A stretch of 24,509 nt of DNA from a virus, in IMG/VR virus record IMGVR_UViG_3300042337_000059, positions 1-24,509 of that record. One strand, given 5' to 3'. The notes under the pieces are model-generated. The model saw only the letters and a program-made list of their open reading frames with translations, ran no database searches and was not told where the DNA came from. The position numbers and the translations under genes are program-made. Numbering within the stretch: position 1 is the stretch's first letter; the number at the start of each line of letters is the position of its first letter. Positions 1-6,847 of the stretch are shown here, one piece after another.

Positions 1-540
1 GAGCTTTTGGGCGGCTCTCATGTCGTTAGCCTCAGTGCAGATGACGAGCTGATGCCAGGTGTGGTTCAGAGTGTCATGCGTCACCGGCAGGCTGCTGTGA
101 TTTTCCATGACTACTATTGCCGCAAGCCAGGTAAGTGGCCGCATGGCATAGTGAGGTGTGCTGAGCCTTCACAGCAGGTGACGCTGCCTGCGTTGTTTGT
201 TCGTGAACGCCTGCTAAGCGATGCCCTGCCGGTCGAGACTGGCATTGGCTCTGCCATCAGGCACGACTGGCTCATGCGTCTTTGTGAGCTTGAGTATTGG
301 CGAATGGGGCCATGGGCTGACGCTATCGGATACGCCGTCGTGGCGGCTCTTGGTGGTGCTGTCTACGTCCCGCAGCCTGGGGCGATCTTCACAGAAGACG
401 ATGCTGGCTACGGAGAGAAGTCGAGAACTGGCCCGGACGCTGCTCGGTACATGGTGGAAGTCTGGGCCTTTCTCAAACGCGCAGAAGTTCCGCCAGACGT
501 GGCGGCAGCCCTGTGCCGAAAGCGGGGTGTGCATGCCTGA
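1..540 (+). CDS. Glycosyltransferase family 2-like protein, 5' truncated
   Basis: The frame is open from the first base, so the true start lies upstream and only the C-terminal part is present. The first residues read ELLGGSHVVSLSADDELMPG, which matches the hallmark of GT-A (family 2) glycosyltransferases, where an Asp-rich D-D motif follows a hydrophobic strand and binds the metal and nucleotide sugar. The rest (RHDWLMRLCELEYWRMGPWADAIG region, then a Trp/Tyr-rich tail) fits the acceptor-side half of such an enzyme. Its stop overlaps the start of the next glycosyltransferase-like gene by 8 nt, so the two are probably co-translated and may act on the same glycan. The target is unknown and could be a virion protein, phage DNA or the host surface. 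The family call rests on one motif in a fragment. Confidence 0.6.
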   Translation, partial: ELLGGSHVVSLSADDELMPGVVQSVMRHRQAAVIFHDYYCRKPGKWPHGIVRCAEPSQQVTLPALFVRERLLSDALPVETGIGSAIRHDWLMRLCELEYWRMGPWADAIGYAVVAALGGAVYVPQPGAIFTEDDAGYGEKSRTGPDAARYMVEVWAFLKRAEVPPDVAAALCRKRGVHA

Positions 541-1423
541 GATGCCATCTAATCTGTGGCAGCCGCATGAGCCCTTTTCTCACGACTACGCCCAGCGTGC
601 CGAAGAAGGCGCGGCCCGGCTGCGAAACTCAAAGGTTGCGTTTGTTGGGCTGGCCCGAAACTGCGCCGTGCGACTTGCCCAGAATCTTGGCCACCTCGAG
701 CAGCTGCAGGATGTCTGCGGCTCATGGTCGATGCACATTGAGAGCAACGACTGCGAAGATGCCACGCTAGACGTGCTGCATGACTACTGCCGCGAGAAGC
801 CGCAGGCGACTTTTCACTACCAGATTCTCGGGCGCGAGCAGCATACTTCAGAGTTCGCCGGCCGCCGCACGATCGCCCTAGCGGAATACCGGGACTCATG
901 CCAGCGGTGGGTCAAGTCATGTTCCGCCGATGCGGATTACGTGTGCGTCATTGACTGGGATGCGTGGGGCGCATGGAACCATCAAGGCGTGCTCAACGGC
1001 TTTGGCTGGCTGGTTGAGTTGCAAGGTGCGTACGGCATGGCTAGCACCAGTTTGTTTCAGTACGACTTCGGCAGTGGCCCGCAGTGGCACCATTACGACT
1101 TGTGGGCCCTGCGTGGCGTTGGCCAGGCCGATTGCTACTTTGACACATACCAAAACGGGTATGGCGGCTTTGGGTACACATGGCTGCCGCCGGTTGGCTC
1201 GCCGCCCGTGCTTGTCTCGTCTGCATTCGGCGGCCTGGCGATCTATCGCACCGAGGCCTACCTGCGTGGAACGTATGACGGCGTGAGAGACTGCGAGCAC
1301 GTTCCGTTTCACGAGAGCATCGCACGGGCGACAGGGCAGCACCTGTACCTAAACCCGTCGCAGCGAATGCTGATGAGTTGGATGGAGACTGCTGATGCGG
1401 CGAACAGTCTCAACCGCGTGTAA
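533..1423 (+). CDS. Glycosyltransferase, CAP59-mannosyltransferase-like GT-A fold
   Basis: This is a 296-aa protein. I chose ATG 533, which overlaps the preceding stop. The frame stays open upstream to 221, but that stretch lies wholly inside the previous gene. The N-terminus has a VAFVGLARNC strand (about residues 35-44) followed by a SND motif (71-73). A hydrophobic strand then ends in a D-W-D motif (VCVIDWDAWG, about 137-146), expected to bind metal and nucleotide sugar. The 'ARN ... ND ... GrR ... LAEYR ... DWD' layout resembles the CAP59-type mannosyltransferase family (PF11735) and related GT-A enzymes. The C-terminal half contains a GGLAIYRTEAYL segment typical of these enzymes near the acceptor site. 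No signal peptide or membrane segment is seen, so it should act in the cytoplasm. Family assignment is from motif memory only. Confidence 0.65.
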   Translation: MPEMPSNLWQPHEPFSHDYAQRAEEGAARLRNSKVAFVGLARNCAVRLAQNLGHLEQLQDVCGSWSMHIESNDCEDATLDVLHDYCREKPQATFHYQILGREQHTSEFAGRRTIALAEYRDSCQRWVKSCSADADYVCVIDWDAWGAWNHQGVLNGFGWLVELQGAYGMASTSLFQYDFGSGPQWHHYDLWALRGVGQADCYFDTYQNGYGGFGYTWLPPVGSPPVLVSSAFGGLAIYRTEAYLRGTYDGVRDCEHVPFHESIARATGQHLYLNPSQRMLMSWMETADAANSLNRV

Positions 1424-1784
1424 GTCCTTCCAATCGTTGCTGGCGAACGTGTGGGCATCTGGTTCCACATACGCCGAGATGACGCTGTTTCTGGGCGTCA
1501 CGAAAGACCAGCTGTTTCGGCTTCGTGACCGGCTGAAGCTGCCTCTGCGGCTGGACCGCAGTAAACGGCAGAAGCCACCACGCCAGCGAGATCCTACGCC
1601 CGAAGAGATTGCCCAGCGGTGTGCTGAGATTCGGTCCAAGCACCTCGAGGCCCGTATGGCTGAGCCCGACAACCGGGTCTATCGCAAGGGCGAGCACGAC
1701 TTTATCCGGTTCAAGCTGGAGCGTGCCCGCGACCAGGACGCCGACGCCCTAGAGCAACTGATCGACGACTTTGGTGACCCATGA
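1395..1784 (+). CDS. Small helix-turn-helix protein, GcrA-like motif
   Basis: This 129-aa protein starts inside the end of the glycosyltransferase gene (29-nt overlap). Residues about 14-52 read as a short helix, a 'W-x-S-G-S-T-Y-A-E-M' turn and a recognition helix (FLGVTKDQLFRLRDRLKLPL), followed by a basic stretch RLDRSKRQK. The pattern 'W-G-x-s-y-x-e-I-a-x-x-L-G-v-t-x-x-x-v-x-x-x-x-x-R-L-x-L' is that of the GcrA cell-cycle regulator family and similar small phage HTH proteins. The second half is charged and probably helical. It could bind DNA and regulate late genes, or serve as a small-terminase-like DNA binder, although a P27-type TerS is present later. Its stop overlaps the next ATG (ATGA). 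Confidence 0.5.
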   Translation: MRRTVSTACKSFQSLLANVWASGSTYAEMTLFLGVTKDQLFRLRDRLKLPLRLDRSKRQKPPRQRDPTPEEIAQRCAEIRSKHLEARMAEPDNRVYRKGEHDFIRFKLERARDQDADALEQLIDDFGDP

Positions 1785-2038
1785 AGAAACCACACGATCA
1801 GGTAGTACGTCGGCTCGTCGTCGAATACGGGCACTGGTACGTGTACGTGTATCTCACGGACGACGCCGGGAAGGTTGTCGAGGAAGAGGCGTTCAAGCAG
1901 CCGTTTCGGCTAGAGCGCAAAGAGGTGGCCGACGAGTCAATGGACTGCTTTCACCAGACGTACCAATGGATCTTGGACACCACCGTGTTTTCTGCAAGTG
2001 ACGGCAAAGAGCCGCCAGACTTCAAGGAAGGAGACTGA
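1781..2038 (+). CDS. Hypothetical protein, 85 aa
   Basis: The ATG at 1781 overlaps the stop of the HTH gene (ATGA), a strong sign of a real coupled gene. The protein is small, acidic and rich in aromatic residues near the N-terminus (VVEYGHWYVYVYLTDDAGKV), a pattern that suggests a small beta-sheet. I see no membrane segment, cysteine motif or signal peptide and do not recognise the family. An AAGGAGA Shine-Dalgarno for the next gene lies inside its last codons. Confidence 0.6.
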   Translation: MKKPHDQVVRRLVVEYGHWYVYVYLTDDAGKVVEEEAFKQPFRLERKEVADESMDCFHQTYQWILDTTVFSASDGKEPPDFKEGD

Positions 2039-2040
2039 AC

Positions 2041-2340
2041 ATGCCCGACTTTGGTGCCACGCCCGTCGAAGCCCAGCAGTACGGGAACCTGAACCTCTGG
2101 CAGTCGCTCATGCTGCTCCAGCGGTGGGCTCCACTCATTGGCTACGGCCAGCGGTTCATGGCTGAAGCTGACCCGTACAAGCGGTCGCTGATCGTGTCGG
2201 ACGCCGTCGAGTGGCTGGCGTCGCAGACGCAGGCCAAGGCTGACGACGAGCTCGTGACCAAGCTGGCCGCCGTGCTCAAGACGCCGGCCGGCGAGGATCT
2301 GGTGCGTTGGGTGATGGCGCAGGTGGAGGCCGTGCGGTGA
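2041..2340 (+). CDS. Hypothetical protein, 99 aa
   Basis: The ATG at 2041 has a good Shine-Dalgarno (AAGGAGA, about 9 nt upstream). The protein is predicted to be mostly helical. It begins MPDFGATPVEAQQYG, has an aromatic helix (LNLWQSLMLLQRWAPLIGYG) and ends in amphipathic helices. It has no obvious long membrane span. I do not recognise the family. The next gene starts at a GTG that overlaps its stop, and that product has two membrane segments, so this protein may belong to the same envelope or lysis cassette. Confidence 0.6.
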   Translation: MPDFGATPVEAQQYGNLNLWQSLMLLQRWAPLIGYGQRFMAEADPYKRSLIVSDAVEWLASQTQAKADDELVTKLAAVLKTPAGEDLVRWVMAQVEAVR

Positions 2341-2945
2341 CAAATGAGTCCCTCATTCGCACCGCCGCCGTGGTGGCGGCAGCTGCTTTTCTCGCTGCGC
2401 CGTACCGGCAGCAGCTGGCTGGCTGGCTCTCTCAGGCCGCCAAAGCCGCCCAAGCCCACGGACCACTTGTCGGCCGATTCGCCGCAGCGGTCCTGCTAAT
2501 CGCCGCAGCCTGGGGCAAGGTGCCGCTACCCCGGCTGCCGGAGCCGGCCGTGCCTGTTGTCACCGTTGATACGCCGAGCGACTCCATGCAAGCCACCGTC
2601 CAACCGATTTCCCAGGCACTGAAGGCCGCGCCGATTGGCGACAGGATGCTGTGGGCCAACCTCTGGAGCAAGGCGGCCACCGTCGTGGCCGGCGACGAGC
2701 TGGGCACCGAGGTTGTCATCACTGACACTCGTGCCCTGCGGCTGTTCACGACGCTGGCTCTCGACATCGGCTGGCGTCGAATCGGCGACCACAAGCCAGG
2801 GACGTACGCCGGCCTTCGCCAGGCGGTCGAGAAGGCCATGGGCGAAACACTGAGCCTGGACGCTCGGCCGGTGGACGCCGAGACGCGAGCCAAGGTAGTC
2901 GAGCTCTATCGGGCAATCGCATGGGCCGGCATGGCCAAGGAGTGA
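2337..2945 (+). CDS. Membrane protein with two N-terminal helices and a soluble domain
   Basis: I start this 202-aa protein at GTG 2337, which overlaps the previous stop as GTGA. The frame is open to 2307, but that adds only residues inside the neighbour. Two alanine-rich hydrophobic segments lie at about residues 8-22 and 45-60, separated by a short polar loop, followed by a Pro-rich linker (about 61-75) and a soluble helical domain of about 125 residues. The topology suggests a small two-pass inner-membrane protein with a cytoplasmic or periplasmic C-terminal domain. Its position just ahead of the papain-like gene makes it a candidate holin-related or envelope-modifying partner, but the family is not recognised and that role is inferred from context. 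Confidence 0.55.
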   Translation: MTNESLIRTAAVVAAAAFLAAPYRQQLAGWLSQAAKAAQAHGPLVGRFAAAVLLIAAAWGKVPLPRLPEPAVPVVTVDTPSDSMQATVQPISQALKAAPIGDRMLWANLWSKAATVVAGDELGTEVVITDTRALRLFTTLALDIGWRRIGDHKPGTYAGLRQAVEKAMGETLSLDARPVDAETRAKVVELYRAIAWAGMAKE

Positions 2946-2948
2946 GCG

Positions 2949-3947
2949 ATGCCCTGGGATGCCAATGCCGAGTACCTGAGCGGCCTTGCAGGCGTCTACG
3001 CCGACCCGGCTGCGTCTGAGCGTCTGACTCAGTACCTGCTCCAGCAGGGCCAGGCTCCTGACGGTGGCACGACATGCCGACGCTACGGGCTCGTGGGCAG
3101 CGGTGCCGGCAAGCTCTGGGCACCGTTTGAAATCATGCAGCGAGTTTTTCCAGACTGCCTGCCGGCGTCGGCACAGACCCGAGGCGACTGCGTCAGCCAC
3201 TCGACACGGAACGCCTGTCTGGGCACGCTCGCCTGCGAGATTGCCGCTGGCAAGCCAGACGAAATCACAGGCCTGGTTGAGGGCTCGCCAGACCTTGCCG
3301 ATGCCGCCCGTCGTGACGGCGTGCTGAGCACCGAGGCGATCTATTGGTTTCGCCAGCATGGCGGCGATGGCTGGAGTTGCGACCACGCCGCCGAGGTGGT
3401 GCTGAAGGAGTCGGGCCTGTGGGTGCGAAAGCGTTACGAAGCCCTCGGCATTGACCTGACGCAGTACGACGGCAAGGTAGCTGGCAAGTGGGGGGCGACG
3501 AGGCCACCCGCCAGCGTGCTCGAGATCGGCCGGCAGCACCTCGTACGCACGGCCACTCGGGCCCGGACGTTTGAGGAAGTCCGCGACTTGGTCGCCAACG
3601 GCTACTGCATCAGCAGCTGCGGCACCGAGGCGTTCCAGAACACCCGCGACGCCAACGGAGTCTCTAAGCGGTCAAGCGGCACATGGGCACACGCCATGGC
3701 CTACCTCGGCGTGGACGACCGAGACGAGACGCGAAAGGCCTACGGTCAGCCGCTCGTGCTGGTACAGAACTCGTGGGGCAAGTGGAACACGGGCGGGCGT
3801 GCAGTCATGGGCACGATGCTTGAGATCCCTCACGGCTCGTTCTGGGCCAAGTGGTCCGACATCAGCGGACGCTACTGCATCGCCTTCTCTGGCGTGAATG
3901 GGTGGCCAGCCCAGCAACTGCCCAACTGGACGGGAGACGTACTGTGA
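2949..3947 (+). CDS. Papain-like (C1A-type) cysteine peptidase, possible endolysin
   Basis: This 332-aa protein carries the four landmarks of the papain superfamily in order: Q76 and C81 in SAQTRGDCVSHS (oxyanion Gln and nucleophile Cys), H248 in GTWAHAMAYLGVDD, and N274 in VLVQNSWGKW, which includes the NSWG signature typical of C1A enzymes. The spacing from Cys to His (167 residues) and His to Asn (26) is close to that in classical papains. I see no signal peptide, so export would need a holin or other route. It sits between membrane protein genes and a possible lipoprotein, which suggests a lysis or cell-wall role, but it could also be a virion-maturation or ejected protease. Family recognition is from the motifs; the substrate is unknown. 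Confidence 0.75.
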   Translation: MPWDANAEYLSGLAGVYADPAASERLTQYLLQQGQAPDGGTTCRRYGLVGSGAGKLWAPFEIMQRVFPDCLPASAQTRGDCVSHSTRNACLGTLACEIAAGKPDEITGLVEGSPDLADAARRDGVLSTEAIYWFRQHGGDGWSCDHAAEVVLKESGLWVRKRYEALGIDLTQYDGKVAGKWGATRPPASVLEIGRQHLVRTATRARTFEEVRDLVANGYCISSCGTEAFQNTRDANGVSKRSSGTWAHAMAYLGVDDRDETRKAYGQPLVLVQNSWGKWNTGGRAVMGTMLEIPHGSFWAKWSDISGRYCIAFSGVNGWPAQQLPNWTGDVL

Positions 3948-4210
3948 GGCTCTTGGTCGCCATCTGCATTGTGACGGTTGGGTGCGTGATGACGCTGCCG
4001 GCCGATGACGCATCACTGACTGCGGACCTGGCTGCCGAGACGGCAAAGGCTGTGGTGCAGATGCGGAAAACGCCGGGGCCTGCTCCGAAGCCTGCTGGTG
4101 ACAAGTGCTCGACTTGCGGAACCAAAAACCCGCCGGGCGGTGGCTGGCTCGGTGACGGCACGGTCAAGGTTCCGTGCCCAGAGTGCAACAAGGCGAAGGC
4201 AGCGAAATGA
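3944..4210 (+). CDS. Possible lipoprotein with CxxC...CxxC zinc knuckle
   Basis: GTG 3944 overlaps the papain-like gene's stop (GTGA), giving an 88-aa protein. The N-terminus VRLLVAICIVTVGCV looks like a short lipoprotein signal with the acylated Cys at 14, although the -3 position is Thr rather than Leu and only one basic residue precedes the hydrophobic core. A helical stretch and Pro-rich linker lead to a C-terminal C55-x2-C58 ... C78-x2-C81 pair, expected to bind zinc. Small lipoproteins in lysis cassettes often serve as outer-membrane spanins, but a zinc knuckle is not usual there. A longer upstream start at 3851 was rejected because it lies entirely inside the previous gene. Confidence 0.55.
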   Translation: MRLLVAICIVTVGCVMTLPADDASLTADLAAETAKAVVQMRKTPGPAPKPAGDKCSTCGTKNPPGGGWLGDGTVKVPCPECNKAKAAK

Positions 4211-4527
4211 CCCGCGACCAACTCATTTCCGAAGTCTGGGCCGAGTTGCCGCCAAGGCGTTACCTGCTCGGCCGCAAGCGTGGCGAGCGGATCATTGCCC
4301 GCACGCTCAAGCGGTGGCCTGTGCCAGTGCTCTACCAGTGCGACGCCGAGCAGACGAACGTGGTGGGCGAGCACCTGGCCCGCACCATCGAACGCCAGGA
4401 GCGTGCCGAGTACGGCATGGGCTTCTTCGCGTCCATCATTCTGGCCGCCATCGTTTCCGAGATCGTGAAGATCCTGGTGCGTCGTTGGCTGGAGAACCGG
4501 GTCGAGATGCTGGAGGCACTCCAGTGA
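4207..4527 (+). CDS. Small membrane protein, 106 aa
   Basis: ATG 4207 overlaps the previous stop (ATGA). The first 70 residues are soluble, basic and charged, with an LGRKRGERIIARTLKRWP segment. One hydrophobic segment follows at about residues 71-91 (MGFFASIILAAIVSEIVKIL), then a short charged tail. It is a single-pass membrane protein with a large N-terminal domain. It overlaps the next small membrane protein gene (GTGA), so the pair is probably made together. The size and setting suit a holin, antiholin or inner-membrane spanin partner, but no family is recognised. Confidence 0.55.
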   Translation: MTRDQLISEVWAELPPRRYLLGRKRGERIIARTLKRWPVPVLYQCDAEQTNVVGEHLARTIERQERAEYGMGFFASIILAAIVSEIVKILVRRWLENRVEMLEALQ

Positions 4528-4757
4528 CTGACGCCGCCAAGGAGACGATTTACTCAGCGTTGAGAGATTACGGTTTCAGCGTAGTCGTGGCCTTGGCCGC
4601 CGGCTGGGTGCTGCGGAACGACGTGCTGATACCGCTGGTGGAAGAGCACCGGACGTTCGTGCGGTCGCTGAGCGAGACGCAGAGCGAGATCAGCAAGGCC
4701 GTCACCGAGCAGACCAAGCTGCTCTATGAGATGAAGCACATGAGGGACCAACCATGA
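4524..4757 (+). CDS. Holin-like small membrane protein with coiled-coil tail
   Basis: GTG 4524 overlaps the previous stop and gives 77 aa. A polar N-terminus (about 15 residues) is followed by one membrane span (YGFSVVVALAAGWVLRNDVL, about 16-35) and then a heptad-rich charged tail (SLSETQSEISKAVTEQTKLL) likely to form a coiled coil. This 'one TM plus coiled coil' shape is common among phage holins of the BhlA/UviB sort and also fits inner-membrane spanins. The gene ends by overlapping the LamG protein gene (ATGA). Holin is my preferred reading from size and shape only. Confidence 0.55.
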   Translation: MTDAAKETIYSALRDYGFSVVVALAAGWVLRNDVLIPLVEEHRTFVRSLSETQSEISKAVTEQTKLLYEMKHMRDQP

Positions 4758-5632
4758 GCATGTCGCCAAGACTCCTGCGGCCTCGAGCCACGGGGTTCAA
4801 TCCGAAGAGCATCAGCGGGCTTGTCGCTTGGTTTGACGCCGACGACACCTCTACGTTCACTCTGTCTGGCACCGCCGTATCAGAGTGGCGAGACAAAAGC
4901 GGAAACGGATATGCGGTATCGCAGCCCACGGGAAACAATCAGCCGGCCAGGACTGGAACACTTCGCGGCCGCGCGACGGTCGGCTTTGACGGCACTAACG
5001 ACGTTCTCTTCGCCGACAACACCGGACTCTCGGCCGCCTATAGCGGCGACAAGAGCATCACCGCCTTCGCTGTGGGCGAGATGCACACGTCCGCCGAGTA
5101 CGGGGTTAACTTGCTAGGCACATGGTTCTCGTTCGGATCTACGTCGTCAGGGGTGCCGTTCTGGTACATGCGATCCACTCCTGGCGCAGGCGGCGCACAG
5201 GTGCAACTGCGGAACGACGCCTCCTCCGCTACTGGCTCAATCACCAACGCGCAAGGCCCAGCAGGAGACGGAGCAGCAGCCGAATCGCTGCGCGACTTTT
5301 TCATCTGCTCGGCGACCAGCCCTTCGCAGGGCACGCAAGTCTGGCGCACGCACACCGTGATGTATTCGGAAGGCGACGGCATCGGTAACCGAAGCTCAGC
5401 CGGCGGCTTGTTCGGCAGCGTGACAACCGCTGCAGCAAGCAGGCCAGCAGGGAACACGACAGTGAACCGGTTCTCAATCGGGTGCCTCGGACGGAACACG
5501 TTTTCAGATTATTTTCCGGCTAGGCTCTCCGAAATCATCATCTACGGGAAGGTTCTGTCGGATGCAGAGCGCACGGCGGTCGTGCGATTCCTCGCCAAGA
5601 AATACACCAACGAGCCGATTCCGGTGCTTTGA
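4754..5632 (+). CDS. LamG/ConA-like lectin-fold protein
   Basis: This 292-aa protein begins at ATG 4754, overlapping the holin-like stop; a second ATG two codons later is also possible. Residues about 17-57 carry 'ISGLVAWFDADD...W-R-DKSGNGY' and about 65-85 'GRATVGFDGTNDVLF', the start of a LamG/ConA-like jelly-roll common in phage appendage and cell-surface proteins. The C-terminus 'RLSEIIIYGKVLSDAERTAV' (about 257-276) is the usual closing strand and helix of the same fold. Such domains bind carbohydrate or polymer, so it may be a receptor-binding, fibre or decoration protein. It sits away from the tail-tip genes, next to the putative lysis genes, so a role in cell-envelope attachment is also possible. 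No signal peptide is seen. Confidence 0.75.
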   Translation: MSMSPRLLRPRATGFNPKSISGLVAWFDADDTSTFTLSGTAVSEWRDKSGNGYAVSQPTGNNQPARTGTLRGRATVGFDGTNDVLFADNTGLSAAYSGDKSITAFAVGEMHTSAEYGVNLLGTWFSFGSTSSGVPFWYMRSTPGAGGAQVQLRNDASSATGSITNAQGPAGDGAAAESLRDFFICSATSPSQGTQVWRTHTVMYSEGDGIGNRSSAGGLFGSVTTAAASRPAGNTTVNRFSIGCLGRNTFSDYFPARLSEIIIYGKVLSDAERTAVVRFLAKKYTNEPIPVL

Positions 5633-5919
5633 TGAAATACTTTCGCTGCGATGCTGGCGACGAGGCGTACGAGCAGGCACGGCTCGCCTTGGACGCCGCA
5701 TGGGGCCACCCAAACGCCGACACGAAGACTCAGACGTGCATTGACCCTGCGGCGGTTGCGCCACGCGACTCAGCAGGCCGCATCGTGCTGGCGGTCAATG
5801 ACGAGTTCTGTGCCTACCCGGCCGCTGCCGAGATGCTCTCGTTGATGCTTGGAAGCGGTGCGGCAGTAGAGATTTCAGAGGCCGACTACCGAGCGGCGAC
5901 AGATAGGCCGCTGAGCTAA
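5632..5919 (+). CDS. Hypothetical protein, 95 aa
   Basis: ATG 5632 shares one base with the stop of the LamG gene (TGATG). A TTG one codon upstream extends the frame, but ATG is preferred. The protein is small, acidic and soluble (starts MKYFRCDAGDEAYEQARLAL) with scattered Cys residues that do not form a clear zinc motif. No family is recognised. Its coupling to the LamG gene suggests a fibre accessory or chaperone-like partner, which is inference from position only. Confidence 0.55.
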   Translation: MKYFRCDAGDEAYEQARLALDAAWGHPNADTKTQTCIDPAAVAPRDSAGRIVLAVNDEFCAYPAAAEMLSLMLGSGAAVEISEADYRAATDRPLS

Positions 5920-6062
5920 CCAAACGTGAAACCCCCCAGAAAACGCACGCAGCAGATACCCTAGAAGCAGGCCACGCATAACTGCAAGACGCCCAGCCTT
6001 TTGGCGTATGGTGACGGCAGGCCACGATTCGGGCACGACCCGAGCCAAACCAAGGAGCAACC
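5920..6062 (+). promoter_or_regulatory. Intergenic leader with hairpin before the 6063 gene
   Basis: This is the first real gap in the window (about 140 nt). It contains a small inverted repeat TCGGG-CACGA-CCCGA (6029-6043) followed by a good Shine-Dalgarno, AAGGAG, 5-10 nt before ATG 6063. A gap here, after a run of overlapping genes, suggests a new transcription unit, but I cannot point to a convincing -35/-10 pair. The hairpin has no T-run and is more likely a leader structure than a terminator. Confidence 0.35.
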
Positions 6063-6416
6063 ATGTCACAGGTCAAGATCAAGCGTCTGTTCCGGGTGGT
6101 GACCGCAACGGTTACCACGGCCACCAGCACCTGCACGACACTGCGCATGGAAGACATGGCCGGGGCGATCCTCGAGCTGCCGACGATCACGACGAACGCC
6201 GCCACCATCAACGTCTGGGGCAACGACACTGACAGCGGTTCGTTCTGCCAGCTGTACGGCAGCGACGGCTCAGTTGCGTCTATCACCCTCAGCCCGAGCA
6301 CGGTGAACCGCACGGCATACGCCCTGCCCGACGCTGCGTACGCTTTCCCGTACGTGAAGCTCGTGGCGGCAAACACCAACGCCACGGCCACGGTTTCCGT
6401 GGTCATGAAGTCCTAG
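6063..6416 (+). CDS. Small beta-rich protein, possible structural or decoration protein
   Basis: This 117-aa protein has a clear Shine-Dalgarno and ATG. It begins with a basic strand (MSQVKIKRLFRVVTATVTTA) and continues with alternating Thr/Val/Ala strands and short turns, ending in TVSVVMKS. The composition is that of a small beta-sandwich typical of virion decoration or tail-associated proteins. It resembles in style the 143-aa protein just after the capsid gene (strand-rich, Thr/Ser/Ala-rich), but I cannot show homology by eye. It lies directly upstream of the HNH-terminase block, and its stop overlaps the GTG of the HNH gene. Confidence 0.55.
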   Translation: MSQVKIKRLFRVVTATVTTATSTCTTLRMEDMAGAILELPTITTNAATINVWGNDTDSGSFCQLYGSDGSVASITLSPSTVNRTAYALPDAAYAFPYVKLVAANTNATATVSVVMKS

Positions 6417-6808
6417 TGCCTAATCGCATCCCCGCCCACAGGCCGCTGCGTCTGGTAGTCCGCCGTTCGCGCGACGACTCGGCCAGGCCAAACGCGGCAG
6501 CCCGTGGGTATTGTGACAAGGCACACCGAGCGTGGCGTAAGGCCGTGCTCACCCGTGACGCATGGACGTGCCGTGAGTGCGGGCGCGTGTGCAGCGACAA
6601 GCGAGAAGCCCAGGCGGACCATATCGTGCCGATACGCCAGGGTGGCGCGCGGTACGACCTGGCTAATGGACAGACGCTGTGCCTGGTGTGTCACGGGCGG
6701 AAGACCGCTTGCGAGGGTAGGGGGCGTCAAAAAGTGCAGGGCGAAATGGTCGCCAAACCGCTCGGCTTAGTCAAGCGCACTCACCCGCAGGAAATCGCAG
6801 AGGGGTAG
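6416..6808 (+). CDS. HNH endonuclease
   Basis: This 130-aa protein starts at GTG 6416, overlapping the previous stop by one base. It has a typical small HNH (His-Me finger) layout: C52-x2-C55 (TCRECGRVC), a D-H pair at 68-69 (QADHIVPIRQGG), an Asn at 84 (DLANGQTLC) and C89-x2-C92-H93 (LCLVCHGRKT). The D-H, N and H residues form the metal-binding beta-beta-alpha catalytic core and the Cys pairs bind structural zinc. HNH genes next to terminase are common in HK97-type phages, where they assist cos cleavage during packaging. The basic N-terminus (about 1-48) likely contacts DNA. Here it is followed by a second, larger HNH gene rather than directly by TerS. Confidence 0.88.
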   Translation: MPNRIPAHRPLRLVVRRSRDDSARPNAAARGYCDKAHRAWRKAVLTRDAWTCRECGRVCSDKREAQADHIVPIRQGGARYDLANGQTLCLVCHGRKTACEGRGRQKVQGEMVAKPLGLVKRTHPQEIAEG

Positions 6809-6830
6809 GACTGCCTGAACATTTGACAAG

Positions 6831-6847
6831 GCCCGCATCTTGCGGGC
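6831..6847 (+). promoter_or_regulatory. Perfect 7-bp hairpin abutting a start codon
   Basis: GCCCGCA (6831-6837), a TCT loop and TGCGGGC (6841-6847) form a perfect GC-rich stem that ends on the base before ATG 6848. An AAGG element (6828-6831) sits at the 5' foot of the stem, so folding would bring it close to the ATG while keeping the stem out of the way, or would block ribosome entry. There is no T-run after it, so it is not a canonical terminator. It could regulate translation of the following HNH protein. Confidence 0.5.

Noticed and set aside
221-532. N-terminal extension of the second glycosyltransferase
   Set aside because: The extension lies entirely in another frame of the preceding gene, and ATG 533 gives a normal coupled start.
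2526-3539. 337-codon minus-strand frame opposite the membrane protein and papain-like genes
   Set aside because: Shadow ORF; the + strand gene has a full catalytic motif set and coupled starts.
6831-6847. Hairpin as a terminator after the small HNH gene
   Set aside because: No T-run follows and the next gene starts on the very next base, so it is better seen as a translation-level element.
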